Assembly: GCA_013398055.1 (NCBI GenBank)
Contig: VZRS01007384.1
Location: forward strand, 1 to 64,000
DNA: 64,000 bases
Source of the DNA: Ifrita kowaldi
Taxonomy: Eukaryota > Chordata > Aves > Passeriformes > Cinclosomatidae
Direction: 5' to 3'
Shown one piece after another: positions 26,667 to 40,231 of the stretch. Numbering within the stretch: position 1 is the stretch's first letter; every line of letters starts with the position of its first letter. Below the pieces are notes generated by a model. That model was not told where the DNA came from. It saw only the letters and a program-made list of their open reading frames with translations, and did no database searches. Made by a program: the position numbers and the translations under genes.

Positions 26667-26968
26667 AATCTCAGAATGGTTTAAGTTGGGAGGACCACTG
26701 GAAGTCATCTAGTCCAATGCAGTTCAAGCAGGGCCACCCAGAGCTGGTTGCCCATGACCATGACCCCATGGCCTTTGAATATCTCTAAGGAGGAAGAGTC
26801 CACAACTTCCTTGAGCAACCTCAGTCGTCCTCAGAGTTAAAAAGTGTTCCCTGATCAGAGTGACTCTCCCTCAGTTTGTGCTCATTGCCTCTTGTTCTGT
26901 CACACGGCACCACTGAAAAGAGCCTTTGCACTTTTCAGCCAGATATTTATATACAGTGATAAGACCCC
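26667..26968 (-). mobile_element. CR1 LINE 3'-end fragment
   Basis: Read on the plus strand it starts with AATCTCAGAATGGTTTAAGT, the complement of a CR1 tail. It continues through GGGCCACCCAGAGC and GTGCTCATTGCCTCTTGTTC, and ends near ATATTTATATACAGTGATAA. It shares the 19-bp word GCACCACTGAAAAGAGCCT (26,907-26,925) with the CR1 copy at 54.9 kb, which places both in the same subfamily. It is old: many substitutions, small deletions and no coding capacity. Confidence 0.9.
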
Positions 26969-26975
26969 AAAAAGA

Positions 26976-27010
26976 AATTAGATAAAATTAGATAAATTAG
27001 ATAAATTAAA
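26976..27010. repeat. short ATTAGATAA-type tandem array
   Basis: Three to four near-copies of ATTAGATAAA or ATTAGATAA follow each other directly downstream of the CR1 remnant. This is a small imperfect microsatellite, possibly grown from the A/T-rich flank. Confidence 0.7.
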
Positions 27011-30000
27011 TGGGAAAAATAATATAGTAATTAAAAAGATAAAAACATATCAATTTCTTGCTGCACTGAAGATAAATTTATGGCCTAATTTAATGTTTTA
27101 TTTTGTTCTGAAAACTTCCTAGAATATTCTACTGCTTCTAACACTCTTAAATATCCTTCTCCCATACTTATAAAATGTGGATTATAGTAACAAATCTAGC
27201 GTCAACAAAGCAGGTTTTGTGCTGTATTTCCCAACAGAGCATCAAGAAATGACACTATGCAATTTATGAAGTAGAATGCTCATGTATCATAAAACCAGTT
27301 AGCCTGTAATCCTTCCTACCTTAGCGCCCCTGGAATGAGACTGAAGTCATTACACTCAGGCTTTTGCACACTAGTGAGTACACAGCCTTTCTGAAATCAA
27401 GGGTGTCACTTCTGTATTCATTTAGCTCTTTTGTTGGACCTTTAAAAAGTGATTTTAATGGCTCTTTGAACACTAAAAAAGCACAAAACTGGTAAAAAAC
27501 CGTACGTTTTAAAACATTTAAATGGGTCATACACTGAGCAAACTGTTCCTAAGTGAATTATGAATTTAGAAAATTTTCCTCTCCCCCAAACCCACGTAGA
27601 TTCTGTCAGGAATATCCATGAATAGACTTTAAGTAGTTCATTATTTTTAATTTAATTTCAATACTTGCAAGGGTGTCATGTACATATATCATCAGACTGC
27701 TGCAAATTCACAGGCTGCTTGGAATATAGAATCCTCTGCAATCTCTGAGAGATTAAGACATTTTTTTGTTCTTCAAAACTAGTCTGCCTTGGGCTCTGGA
27801 AAATCATAATTTTAGGGCTCCATGTGGAAGGAAAGCTCATCTAAAAGTCAAAAGCCCTAGGTTGTCTACTTTGACAGTTTAAAACCTATCTTAAATATCT
27901 ATGGGACATCCTGGTACACAAGAATATCTAATTTAGTGTCTTGGGCTTTTGCTGAAGAACCCTTCTTGATTAGGCTCTCTCCCTCTTTTTTGTTCCCCTC
28001 TATCCATATCTTTTATTCACTTCCAGGCCTGTGAAGAATTAATTGGGATTTTTTTTTGGTCACTGTGGCACAGATTGTAGCCAAAATCGGTTTTTCACCC
28101 TCCTTTAATGGTTCCCAGCTTCTTACAAAACAGATACGAGATCCTAATCTTATCCCTTTTTCTATTTGCAATTCTAATTAGTAGTTATTTGTTTCATTCC
28201 TAGGGTATCATTCGTCCTATTAGCACTCCTAAAAAAATGAATGAAAGAAGAATAAAGGTCAAAGAGCTTCCAGGACAGCTGCAAAAGGCAAGCTCTCACC
28301 TACATATAGCTATGCATCAGATTATTAAAGAACTTGCTCTCCTTTGGTATTTGTACTCTGATACAAAACCCTTCCTGAATGTTTACTGAGCAATTACTCA
28401 GAGCAGCAAATGCCATTAATGTAAAACTGTGGCTCTGAACTGCAGAACTCATCTAAGTCAGCTGGTGGTCAAAGTAAGGTGGTGAGATTGAAAAAGGGCC
28501 TACAGTTTTACAGGGATTCTCAAGAAAAAAATTCCCTTTCATGTTATTATTTCTCGTAATGGTTGTGTATTCTCAAAAAGTAACAGCTTCTTGAAAGGTA
28601 ATGTTCTCCCCTTTAACACCTTTCTTTAAAAACAAAACAAAGAAATGACGGGGGGCAGGGAAAATGCCGGTGAGAAGTTGTGAAATCTGTTTTGTGGTGA
28701 AGCACGTTGTTGGATAAACCCCTGTGCTTGTGGTATGGTTACAGTGCCTATTATTTATTCTGTAGAAACTAGCACCACTGTACTTACAAAATATATAGTT
28801 ATGGACTTTAGAACATTTATTTACTTGGATGTCCATAATGCATCTGAATAAACTGCTGTGTAAGCATGCATTCAAGCGTTTTAAAATAATGCATATTGTT
28901 TACTTCATTGACCACACACAAAACCATGATGGAAGCACAATTGTTTAGCCAATACTGTTTTGAGGCCATGCCAGACTAATAAGTGAATAGGCATTCATAA
29001 GTGTTTCTAAAACATATATCATTTACCTGGTATTAGGAGTGTAGCTTTTCAAAAGTGCTGTAAAGTGTACATTTCTAATGTATTTTCCCAATAGTGATTA
29101 TAGTTAAACACTTGGGATTTTTTTTTTATCTTTAAGAAAAATTGCCTCTGAAAGTGCCTTGAAAATTTTTAAAGCTTTACTGTGAATATAAAAATAGGAA
29201 CTGTTGTATCCAGTAAGATGAATGTTGTTGTTATTACTATTAAGAGCAATAGTACAGTAGTGTTTAGAGGCTGCAGGTGATATTAGGGTCCACTCTGGTA
29301 TGCACTGTGCAAATATGCAGTTGCAGTACTTGCAGTTCCTGAGCTGATCTTTACAAATGCCATTTAGTTAACTGGCTTTCCTAGCATTGAAAGGTTTAGT
29401 CTATCTATGTACTTATATTCACAAGAGAAAAGATAATAATTCTTAAACATTTTTAAGAATCTGTTTAACACATGCTAGCTTAATCTCTGATGTAGGTTTT
29501 CATTATTAATTTTGCAGTAATATATGTAAAGATGAGCATAATTTCTCCTCAAGAAATTAGTCTTACCCTTAAGAAGAAAAATAATTGCAGTATATTCATA
29601 CTCTGACATACTAAAATAGCTTCATATTTACTGAAATTAATTAAGTGTTGATCAGATGGTGGCATTTTCTCATGTTTTCTTATCACTAAAACCTTCAATC
29701 TAAATGGTTTTTTTTGCTCTGGCCCAATGTAAGCATACTGGAATATTGTTGTTTGGACTTACAAGTGTCTTCAGTAAGTAGTTCTTAAGTAGTTCTTCAA
29801 TAAGTGGCTCTAGGAATCCCACTGCAAATATTTTCTTTTTTCTCTAATCACAATTCTTCCTGTTACACTTCAGCCTTTGCTTTTATTAGTCACATCAGAA
29901 AATCTTTTTTCTTTGGCATTGCACTTCAGAATATAAGAAAAATTATCTATGTTCTTGCAGCAACACACCTAAACCATAGAATTTATACTTTCCTTTCAAA

Positions 30001-33000
30001 ATCTCCAACTGGCCATTTTGTTTGAAGAATACTTTATAACATTCACCCAACATTTTCAAGTGAAAGTCTCTCACATTTACTATTGCTCTACTTCTTTGAT
30101 TCTGTAACTGCAGTCTACAAATTTTATCCTTTCTTTCTAAAGACAGCTGCAAGTACACTGAACTCAAACACACTTCACTTTGTAAGGGTGTGTGTGCAGC
30201 TTGTATCAGTAGTATTAGAGATATGCAGCCACAGGTTATACATTTTAAAGTGATATAGGTTACTTTCATGCTCATCACATTTGCTTTAAGAATATATAGC
30301 TTTTGTGATTGTAACCTAAGTGTTTGACCTTTATGTTACAATCACAACAGCAAAACAGCACAAAAACAACGTCATTGGATTCATAGCTTATTAAACAGAA
30401 AATTTATTTTTGCTTAGTCATGTTTGTTAAAGGTAGAGCTGTAGATGTAGTTAGGACTTTTCTATGAAGCTTCAATTTAGTATTTTCTGTTTCTTCAGGC
30501 TTTTGATTCCTGACAGGGATAGTCTTGAACTAATGTTCTGTATTTAAGCAGAGGTGATTATGCTTAAGAGATGTCATTTGTTGCAAGTACTTTGCTGAGT
30601 ATATAGACAACGCCTTTCTTTTGGACTAGTGCTCCTTCAATGTTTAAGCCATTACACAGTCAGCTTTAAAGGTGTGATCACCTTCACGCCACCTCTGAGT
30701 GCTGCACACTTAAATTTTCCCTTCTGTTCTTTCATCTTATCCTGGAGACTCAGGAGACGAGGACCTTTGAAAGCACTTACCTTCTGACTACTGCCTGCAT
30801 TTTATATGACTTGTAATTTTTTTGTTTTCCAATACTTTAGCAGAGGAATGCATTGCTATAGTTTACAATCCATGGAAGACAGTAAAGTACATATAGAAGG
30901 ATGGCAAATATGGTACTGTTGCTGCTTAAAGTTTGTGGATCTTTATTAAGGAATGTTTTGTTGATTAGTGATCACCACAAATTGCTACACAAACCAAGCT
31001 TCTGAACAAATGGGCACAGATACATCAATAATTCCTTTTTATCCTTACTGTTACATGACTGCTTATTCATGCCAAATGGTTTGGTTATTTTGTGCAATTC
31101 CAGAATAAAATATCAAGAGAAATATCCTTAGATTAATTTACTCTGGATTTCTGCATCTGATTAGAAAATATTTAGTTTACAAATATAAAACACATATAAC
31201 TTTATTTTATACTGACAGTTTTTGTATAAGACAGTTGCTGATTTATGTCTTGTAGAATAATAAGAACTTCTAAAGGTGCAAAATTGAAACAATAAATCTG
31301 CTTGATTGGGCAAATATTTTTTTTCTTAAAGGTTGTTGGTCTAGAAGTAAATTTGTTTATTATCCTTGGGAATGGTGAACTTGCCTTATGGGAGGCTTGA
31401 GTGATGGCAGAGAGCTTATTGGGGGTGTCTTGAGAGCCACTTCCTTGACTTCTCCTGTCTCTCTCCAAAGACATCTTGGCAGTGATGAAATACTGGCAGT
31501 TTGTGATGATAGTCTTATGAAATGAAGTTATAGTACACACAGTATGGTTCCTTAGTGTTTTGTTGCTAAGTAGTGCTTGTGCATGTTTAATCCCTTCCTT
31601 GAAATTTCCAAAATAGAAAATAGACACCTGGAGGGAAGGAAAACTATTCATCTCCGACCTGAAATATGTTTTCTTACATTGCTAAATAAAGGACTACACA
31701 AATTCCCTTATTTACACACCCACATTATGCCAACGTACATGTTAACCTTTACAGTTGGCAGAAATTGGGAGACTGGCTGCCAGTTTCTGTTTTGTATAGA
31801 TTGATGTAATCAAGCATGGCATTGCAGTATGAAATATGTAACAAATGATGTTAGAGTGTATCTCACAAACCTGCAGTGAGCATGAAAGGACTGTTTCAGA
31901 AAGAAAGCAAAGGGCTTATCTTGCACCTTGCTTTGTCTTATGTACTGGGGCGGAATGTGAACAAGAAATTTTGTTTCTGTAGTGGCACAAGTGTCTGCAA
32001 ATGAGATCTGCAAATAAATAAAAAAAGAGTATAGAGGAAGAATCCTTAAAGGGGGGAGAATGAGTTATTTTCACATCACATATGTAGATGTGTATTAAAC
32101 CGGTAGAACTAAAGCAGGGATGACATTCTGCCCCTGCTGGAACCAGTGGGACAAAATACCACTCAAATGTCTTTAATGGGATACAGACCTAAAGACAATT
32201 TTCCTCGACACTTTATATCCATTCTAGTATTCTTGCTGCCAGCAAAACAGCTTTACTCCACAGTGCAGATAACTTTTCAGATCTGTCCTTAACACAAGAT
32301 ATTTGAGACAGCCTCTGTTGCTAACCTGAGGTAGTGGTGCTAAATTCCAGAGGAAAAGACTCAGCAATCAGTTTAACAAGGTGCTGGCATAAGCACAGTT
32401 TCCAGTGCAAAGTAGAAGGAAAGAGAATAGATAATCTTTGAAAGAACAAAGCTGTAGAAAATGGCTTAGAAAGATGGCTTTGCACTACTTAATTTCCTTT
32501 TGACACTGGAAAGTATTTTTTCAGTATGAGAGAAGAGCTAAGACAAAAATTTGGAAGATATGTGCATTTCTACCCAACCGAAAGGACAAAAGAAGCCAAG
32601 TTTGACACTGGGGGAAAAAAAGTGATTCTCTTTACACTGACATAATGGCTGTATGAGAAGCTTTGGAGACTATCAGCTCTGATAGTCTAAAGTTGTACCA
32701 TCCAAAATGTTTTATCAGGAACCAGATTTTCAAATCCGAGACGTTTAGGAAAGTGAGGAAGCTGAGATTTAAGAGTATTTGTATTTAAAGATGATCTTAT
32801 TTGAAGAATTAGTCTACTTCTTTCTCATATTCTACTGTTTTCTAACAGCGCAAGAGGAACTTAAAGAATGTGTTTCAGACAGTGCAGTTGTGTTTCCAGA
32901 AAATGTTCCGCCTTGTATTATAATTTATAATGATGTAAAAGTGAACTTAAATTTAAAGTTCAGTTTTCCTCTCTGTGGTTCAAAATGGCCATTGTGTAAA

Positions 33001-35828
33001 TGGCAAGACTTAAATTTGAGTTGGCTGTTACTTCCTGTTCAGCTTGTGGCACCATTGCTCTCAGAGGTTTAGGTTTTTAATTTTTTGGCATTTCTAAAAT
33101 AGTCATGTTCTGTGACTTGTTCTTGTTTCAGGAAAAGACTGATGCCGTTCTCCCCCTAAGCTGTTTAGTGCAGCATGAGCCTGGAGGAGCAAGCAGAAGA
33201 CAACAAGCTTTTGCAATCCATTTTAGAGAGTAGTTGAAATATATTCCCTGAAATTGGCAGCTATGTGCCGGCCCCTTCCATCTGCAGGCACTGGTACAGT
33301 TGGCAGTTTCCACCCTGCAAAATCAATCATGCCCCTTCCAGATTAAAGACCTAAATAATGTTCATGCATTTTAAGAGCATTTTTTAATTTCCTGATATTT
33401 ATAACAACACTTGGGGAAACTTGACACCGAAATCTGTTTCCCAACTGCATTTGTTTTTCCCTCATGTGTGCACACTGATTCGTTATTGCAAGATTGCTCA
33501 TCAGTGCTGGGCTTTTTTTGTTTTGGGGTTTTGCTTAGTTTTAAGACAGAGCATTAAAGCACTCATTGTGAAAACAAATGTGTATATATATATATTTATA
33601 CATAAGATTAGTTTTAAGAAGCACTGAATCAGTGCTAATGATTTCTTTCAGCTTTCCAATACCATGTTTTCAAAAGTGCCTTAAAATGCTAACTCTAGCT
33701 CTTCTTTTGTTACACACAGCGAGTGAAAAATGAAACTGAAGAAGGAGGTTTTGTGCTGACCTTAGACCAGACATCTGCCAGAGGAGTCACTCAGTACAAG
33801 CTACAACCCCATGCTCATGGCTGAAAATGCTTTGGAAAGAAGAGTGCTAAATTGGTTCTGGGCCACTGGATGATTTTCCTCATTGTTTGATCTGGTAGGC
33901 ATACTTTGCATCAGCAGTATCGTACAGGATGTTGGGGTCTGGTCAGCCTCTGAAAAGCGCTTGACCTGTGTAACCAATTTCAACTAATGGAGAAATTTTA
34001 GGATTTAGATCTTCATTGGAAGTTCTTCTTGATGCATTGATATCCAGCAAACACGAAATAAATATTTGAGTTAATAGCCTGATTTATGCAATTTCCACAG
34101 GAATTAATTTGAAATATCAGTTGCAAGATTACTTACCTGCTATCCTACTGCTTGAGAATAATGGTTACATTCACTTTGGTCAGATTCTTTCTTCTCTGGA
34201 GAGAACATGTGGTGACTTCCAGATTGACTATCAATTAAACTGGAATTAAAGAGCATTTCTTGCATTTATAATTGGCCTTCTTGTGTTGATTTTTGCATAT
34301 TTTCACCCCAAGTTAAATCCCTAGGCTACTTTTGGTACTTGGCAGCAGTGCCTTATCACCTATGCACTGCATATTTAGTCCCATTCCATGTGGAATAAAT
34401 TCTCATGTTTCCTTCAATGCCAAGTTCTGTTAAGTGATGGTGCATTTGGTTGCTCAAAATAAGAAACTTCTTCCTATTTGAATGTGGGGTTCAGGTAAGA
34501 AGTAAGTAGAAGTGAACCTGGATGATCTTACATCTGTGTAGCCCACTTTATTAACTTAATTTAAAGAAAATAGTTTAATTTCCTTTGTGAGGATTACTTT
34601 TATCTTGCTGAAATAATGTTACATGTTGAAGAGTTCAGGATTAGATTCCTGTTTACCTATGCATTTTGACCTGGGACTGTTGTAGAGTAAACTGTAAAAA
34701 TGTTTCTGAAGCCCTAATTACTCAGGAATACCTGAGTTAATTTGCCTACTCTAAAACAGGTGTATGCAAATACAGGGAGGATTATATATGTTCCAGATGC
34801 ACTATACCAACTGTGCATGCACTAGGTTATGTACTTGCCAAACTGAATAATTTTCCTGTAAAGTTGAGAACCCTTCTACAACATGATTCATGCCTCTTGG
34901 AAGCCTAAGGGTCGGCAGCTCATGTTTGAACCTGTTTGGTGAGCTGTAATTTTGAAAAACAACGCTGAGTACAATTCTTAGAGGGTTTGAATCGTGTATT
35001 CATAACACCTGCATATGTGATAGCTCTATTACATGATTGTTTAAGAAGCAGCAGATGATGTGCTCCAAGATTGGCTAGGTGAGATTATATTGTCAGGTCA
35101 TTAAACTGTACAAAGGAACTTTGTTTTCAAGTACACCTATGTAAAACTTGAATAATGTCATAGGTGAAAGCACAGGTTGTTTTAGTCTGAATTTTGTATG
35201 ATTTTTCAGTCAATTTTTAGATTGTTATGCTTTATTTGCTGTTCTAGGGTTTGAGGGCATGTCTTACATGGTTGAAAGGTGTCTACTTTGATCAAGAGAA
35301 CACCATTTGTAAAATCAAACAACACAGAATAGAAGAAAATAGTGAACGATAATTGACAGTAGTTGATAATTAGCTTTTCTGCGCTCCATACTTGTTTACA
35401 CTTTCACCCTTATGACTGTAGAGTACTTCCTGGTCCACTGTGTACAGACTTCTTAACAAATATCTTCCATAAACTCAAATTCCACTGAATTTGGTGGACT
35501 GGGGAAAGGTGAGATTGTGTTCCACTTGTCACAGTTTCAAAAGTACTTGGTATTAGAGGCATGAGCTACTAAATTAAGTAAATTATTTCTAATTGACACA
35601 AATTTAGTTATAAAACATGGCTTAAGTCTTAAGTGAGAAGAGAGCCAAGCCTTTATCTACCCATTCTCATCTCCCTGGGGGCCAACATAATTTTTACTGG
35701 AGTAACAGTAAAATTGAATTCTCACAACAAGCTTGATGAGTTAAACATTTACATTTTTGGGTCTAATCATAAATACAGAGAGAATCACAATGTTAGTGAA
35801 ATCAAATAGAAGTGCTGCAGAAATTGCC
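27011..35828. other. AT-rich non-coding DNA, no gene seen
   Basis: No gene is supported. The longest open frame is 149 codons (31,202-31,651, -). It has no recognisable domain, and one such frame is about what chance gives in this much AT-rich DNA. A perfect 13-bp inverted repeat at 30,303-30,347 is listed separately. Good-looking splice acceptors occur at about 32,848, 33,131 and 33,720, each followed by about 30 open codons, but none is matched by a donor and recognisable protein. A short TATATATATA stretch lies near 33,585. Confidence 0.5.
30303..30347. repeat. 13-bp perfect inverted repeat (hairpin)
   Basis: Arms TTGTGATTGTAAC (30,303-30,315) and GTTACAATCACAA (30,335-30,347) are exact complements around a 19-nt loop. 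The stem does not extend beyond the arms. It could be a relic of a small DNA transposon or a chance hairpin. The stem is too short for a typical microRNA precursor. Confidence 0.8.
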
Positions 35829-35847
35829 TTTTTTTTTTTTTTTTTTT
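35829..35847. repeat. 19-T homopolymer
   Basis: An uninterrupted run of 19 T on the plus strand. It could be the poly(A) end of a minus-strand retrocopy, but the sequence to its right shows no retrogene or SINE I recognise, and no flanking duplication was evident. Confidence 0.95.
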
Positions 35848-38774
35848 CCCTTTTCTTTGGTAACTATACTTAGGAATATATGCCAGGCTTGATCCATCTT
35901 TAGGATCATAAGTGTTTGCATCTGGTCAGACCAAAAGTTTTCTGTACCAAGGAAGCTGTCTTCAATTTGGTAAAGGATCATGTTGTTTTTTAATTTTTAT
36001 GGTCCTTATTAAGGTTTTGTTTCACCCATTTGTCCAGTCATTATCTACCTGCACACGCATTCTTAGGAAATGTAATTGTTTTCTTACCTTCTTTTAAGAA
36101 CAGTTCTGCATGTTTCATTCTTTTTGTACTTAAAGGCTCCCCTTCTATTTATATGTGCCTCAAAGATTGCCTTGCAGTGTTGCTGATAAAAATCTTTCTG
36201 AGCTTTTAAAAAGCATCCATATAATATTCCCAGTTACATGACCCATCTGGGTTTTTTTTCTATCTGTTCTTGGGCCTTTTACTCCTCAAGAAAAGCATGT
36301 TGTCACTCATGGATGAAAAAATAAGTAGTATTTTTTTTCTTTTTAATTATTTAAATTATTTTATGTTTTAAGATCTTTTTGGACTCCATTTAAAGCTCTC
36401 TAATAGCCTGGAAGTTTCTAGCTAGTATTTATTTCTTAGGCTTTAACACAAGACAACAAAATACAGGAAGCAAATAGGGCAGGGGTGAAAGAGAATTGGG
36501 GCACCAATTTGTAAATGGTCTTATTTCTGACAGAAATGTTGACAGGTCTTTTGCCAGCCTTGAGAGCCAGTTGTTGTGGTGGCTCCAGTTGTCTTGCCTG
36601 TGCACTTATGAGTCTGTCAGTCACCAAGATGATACATTTCTTTATCATGTGTGCGATTATAAACCATTATTTTGTGAGAGAGGCCCTATGGTTTTCCTAG
36701 TGTCTCAGCTGCTCTTTATAAAAGTTCTTCTGTCAAGGAATTCTTCAGACTTGTACAATAATGTATCAAGGTGGTAAACTCTGACAGTTTCAAAAGCTAG
36801 GTTTCATTTCATAAGGGCTTTTAAGCTGTCTTGGATATGTACCTGGCAGACATTTCAGTCACTGTCTCTCTACTGTTTTCCTCGTTTCTTTCTCACATGC
36901 CATGAAAATATTTTCCTTTAAGTATTTACATAGTAACAGTCTTCCATGTGATTTTTTTTTTGTTAGAAACAGCATTTTAATGGGTAATTGAGAAGGAACA
37001 CTTCCTTTCTCATTAGAATCTGAATAATTTGATCTCTGGCTAATGTATTTGAAAAATAATGTTTCAGTGTGTCATGATAATAATAAAGTATGTTTTTTCT
37101 TCCACAGGGTTACAGTTGTTTACACATTTTACTATCTCTTGAGTAGTATGATATAAAGTCTTTTCATTGCAGTTTTGTTTGAGAAGAGTTGAGCATGTGA
37201 AGGAACTGTCAATCAGCATTTAGTCATACAGTATCTATTTCTGTCCCTGTTCCTCTTAACACAGAGGGCTATTATAGTCTACATTACGGCATAGGTACTT
37301 TGGATACAGATATCCTTGAGGGGCAGGATTTATTATGAAAGAGGAGAAACAACACAACATGAGACATAGTTTAAACAGCTAAATTTATTTACAAATTCTA
37401 AAAGTTAAGTTTAAGCAGAGGTTGCTTTTATACATAGAATTTTTCTGTCTATCAAGACTTTTCTTCTGTTTTATACCTGAATTTCCAAGCAAGGCACTTC
37501 AAATGAGACTATCAATAATTTTTATAATTGAGAGTATTTAAGTAAATTTTGACGCTATGTTCTTTGTCTCAAAGGCTGAGTCTTTGCCTGGCTGAGGCTT
37601 TGCCTTTCAGCTTAGTTTACATACTCCATCTGGCACAAAGCACTTTAATATTTGTGATGTGTACTTTGTGTACTCCAATGATACCAACTCACAACGGCTG
37701 GGAATCTGTTCCTGAGACAACTCCTTCCCTTCCATATTTGTAATTACAAATATTAAATTAAGCACCTAATGCATCCTTCTGAAAAAATAATTAAACGGAA
37801 AAAAATTAAACTTATATCTCTATTGTTTTAATCGTGTCTTAGCCAGAAAAAAGAGAAATTAAATGTCTAAACACTGACTGTATTAGTGTGTGTATATATA
37901 TATTCATAATATGTAAGTAGCCTCATACACACATAACTTCTTACATGTAGAGGTTTGTACTGGTTAAACAGAGTGGAAGCATTCTCTCAGAGTGAGTTTG
38001 GTACCTGACTTTTGGTCTGTCAACAAAATACTAAAAAACATAACAACAATAATAATAATATTATCAGAAGTTGTGAATTTGCCTACCAGTACTGAGTCTG
38101 AAGAAGTGGCAAAAAAAAAAAAAAGTGTATGGAGATATTCATCACTAACTTCCTTAAAAATATATGACTTTGAAGAAAATTACTTTGAATTTTAAAGTGT
38201 GTATAAACATTATCTTCTGTGTAAGTAATGTATGACCTTAATCTGTTGCTTAATCTATCAAAAAGTGGAATTAATTTTGCAGAAGCAGGTAAGTTTATTA
38301 TCAACTACAAAATTAAGCACCATGCATTCTGCTATGTATATGTACTATTAATTATGTTGCATCACAGCAGTCAGAAAGGCAACATTCTTCAGCTTCTCTT
38401 TTGGAAGGTAAAGATACAGAGTCAATGAAAAAGGCAAAATATTACTCATAGGAGAAGAGGTTTAGCCAAGAAAGAATAGTCCTTGTAAAAACGGTCCCTG
38501 ACTTACGGCACATTTACAGCCACCATTTTCCAAAACGCAGATACTGTTTTTTCCTTCTGTTTTCTATGCATCACTGTATAGTTCTACTTACTAAATATTC
38601 TCTTTAGGACTGTAAATGCAACTGTAATACAAAACTTCTAACTGTAATAATGATGTGGGCTGGAGCTTGCAGTTTTCTGAGTCTTGGATTATGATTTCTC
38701 AGAGCAGAACTCCAGCAACACACAGCAACCAGGAACAACCACCCCAACCTTGGCTCCTCCCAGGGCTAGATTTA
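35848..38774. other. AT-rich non-coding DNA, no gene seen
   Basis: No gene was recognised. It includes a short GTGTGTATATATATA stretch near 37,890, an AATAATAAT run near 38,045 and a 14-A run at 38,111-38,124. The last 130 bp before the gap (from about 38,650) are richer in G+C and contain CTCCCAGGGCTAGATTTA. This continues in style on the far side of the gap, so an insertion may span it. Confidence 0.5.
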
Positions 38775-38970
38775 NNNNNNNNNNNNNNNNNNNNNNNNNN
38801 NNNNNNNNNNNNNNNNNNNNNNNNNNNNNNNNNNNNNNNNNNNNNNNNNNNNNNNNNNNNNNNNNNNNNNNNNNNNNNNNNNNNNNNNNNNNNNNNNNNN
38901 NNNNNNNNNNNNNNNNNNNNNNNNNNNNNNNNNNNNNNNNNNNNNNNNNNNNNNNNNNNNNNNNNNNNNN
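38775..38970. other. assembly gap (196 N)
   Basis: All bases are undetermined. The left flank ends GGGCTAGATTTA and the right flank begins GATTTATAGGGC, so both edges carry GATTTA. Open frames reported across this gap are meaningless. Confidence 0.99.
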
Positions 38971-40185
38971 GATTTATAGGGCTTGTGCCCGCCCTGCAGC
39001 TACAGCTGTTTGTAGGAGGTTAATGAGCACTTTAGGTTGAGGTGGCCTGAACTCTATTTGAATAACAATTGAGTTCAGGTGTTGAGTCCAGTCCTGAGTG
39101 AGAGCTTGGCTAGTGCACACCATCAGGGTTTAAATACATATTACTACAATGATGTGCACCAACTTTTAAAAATTATTTAGTCTGGCTATGTTAGCAGTAA
39201 TGTGCATATAGAATATTGTGAAGTCAAATTAAATTTTTCTTTTAAATCCATCTCTCGACTGTCTCCCAGACTGTCCAGAAGCAGAGTGTCATGAAAGACC
39301 TCACTCAGGTACTTGGATTAACTATTATAAAAAGCAGTTTATGACTCCCAGAAATGATAATTTCCCCTGCTTCAGAAGACACTGTATGGGGAGACCACTT
39401 TTTATTATACAGGACTTTTCATGCACTCCTCTGCCAAGCTACTGGTAGCAAGGATCCCTTCTCCTAAGATTTGAGGCAAGGGGAGATCATGTGCCACAGA
39501 GCTGCTGAGCTGCTCAGATTATTAGTTTTGCTCTAGATATGCCATCCATTTGCTTCTCTGGTGAATGTGGGACTGACACAAGTATTTCCTTTCATGAAGG
39601 CCTGTATTTTGCTGCCATTACTGTAGAGACCCACAGCTACCAGCAAGCATTTGTTCAGGCCATATACAGTGAGGATTTGACTGCCTTATGGTTTGCTAGG
39701 GTTCAATTAGTGGCTTCTGATTTTGTGGTGCTCTTTAAGCTCTTCTCCAACAAGCAGACAGTTTTGAAATTCACACCTTTCTCCTTGCTGCAGCAGATCT
39801 TCATTCATTGCAGTGTGCTGAAGAATGGAGAGAGGGACAAAACTTCGTTTTCATCTTGCAATGTGCACTGGTGAAACAGCTATACAATTACCAATGGCTT
39901 TTGCTGTGTGGAACAGAGGGAAGTTCTCCTCCTCTTCTCTCAAACATCTCCCCCTCTCGTCTTTAATACCTAAGGCAATGGATGACTGTGTTTATTAGGC
40001 ATAGTGAAACTAATGATCAGATATTGAGAAACATGACAAGTGCTACTAAAACGCTACAGAATAAGATTCACATGGCCCCTTGAGAGCTGTTTCAGAATTG
40101 TGACATGACCTTGCTTTCTCCAAGAAGTATTATGCAGAGTATATGTTTTATTATTTAGTGTTATTAGTATTATTATTAGTGTTAT

Positions 40186-40231
40186 TTTTTAGAGTTATAT
40201 ATATATTTCTATGTATATAAAACTCTAAAAA
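40186..40231. repeat. A/T-rich inverted repeat (hairpin)
   Basis: Arms TTTTTAGAGTT (40,186-40,196) and AACTCTAAAAA (40,221-40,231) pair perfectly. The loop between them is almost entirely A/T, with further TATATA pairing possible after a one- or two-base bulge. In such A/T-rich DNA this may be chance. Confidence 0.65.

Noticed and set aside
31202..31651. 149-codon minus-strand open frame with a possible AAG|GCAAGT donor
   Set aside because: The longest frame outside the LTR is about as long as chance predicts for this composition. There is no recognisable domain, the upstream acceptor is weak, and GC donors are rare.
32848..33072. Frame following a strong pyrimidine tract and CAG at about 32,847
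   Set aside because: The downstream translation is low-complexity and hydrophobic with no family resemblance, and no donor follows.
33721..33825. Open segment after a good splice acceptor (CTTTTGTTACACACAG), ending in TGA
   Set aside because: Thirty-four open codons after one acceptor is not rare. The peptide was not recognised and no upstream partner exon could be identified.
38655..39040. 118-122 codon open frames
   Set aside because: Most of each frame is undetermined residues from the N gap, so the length is an artefact.
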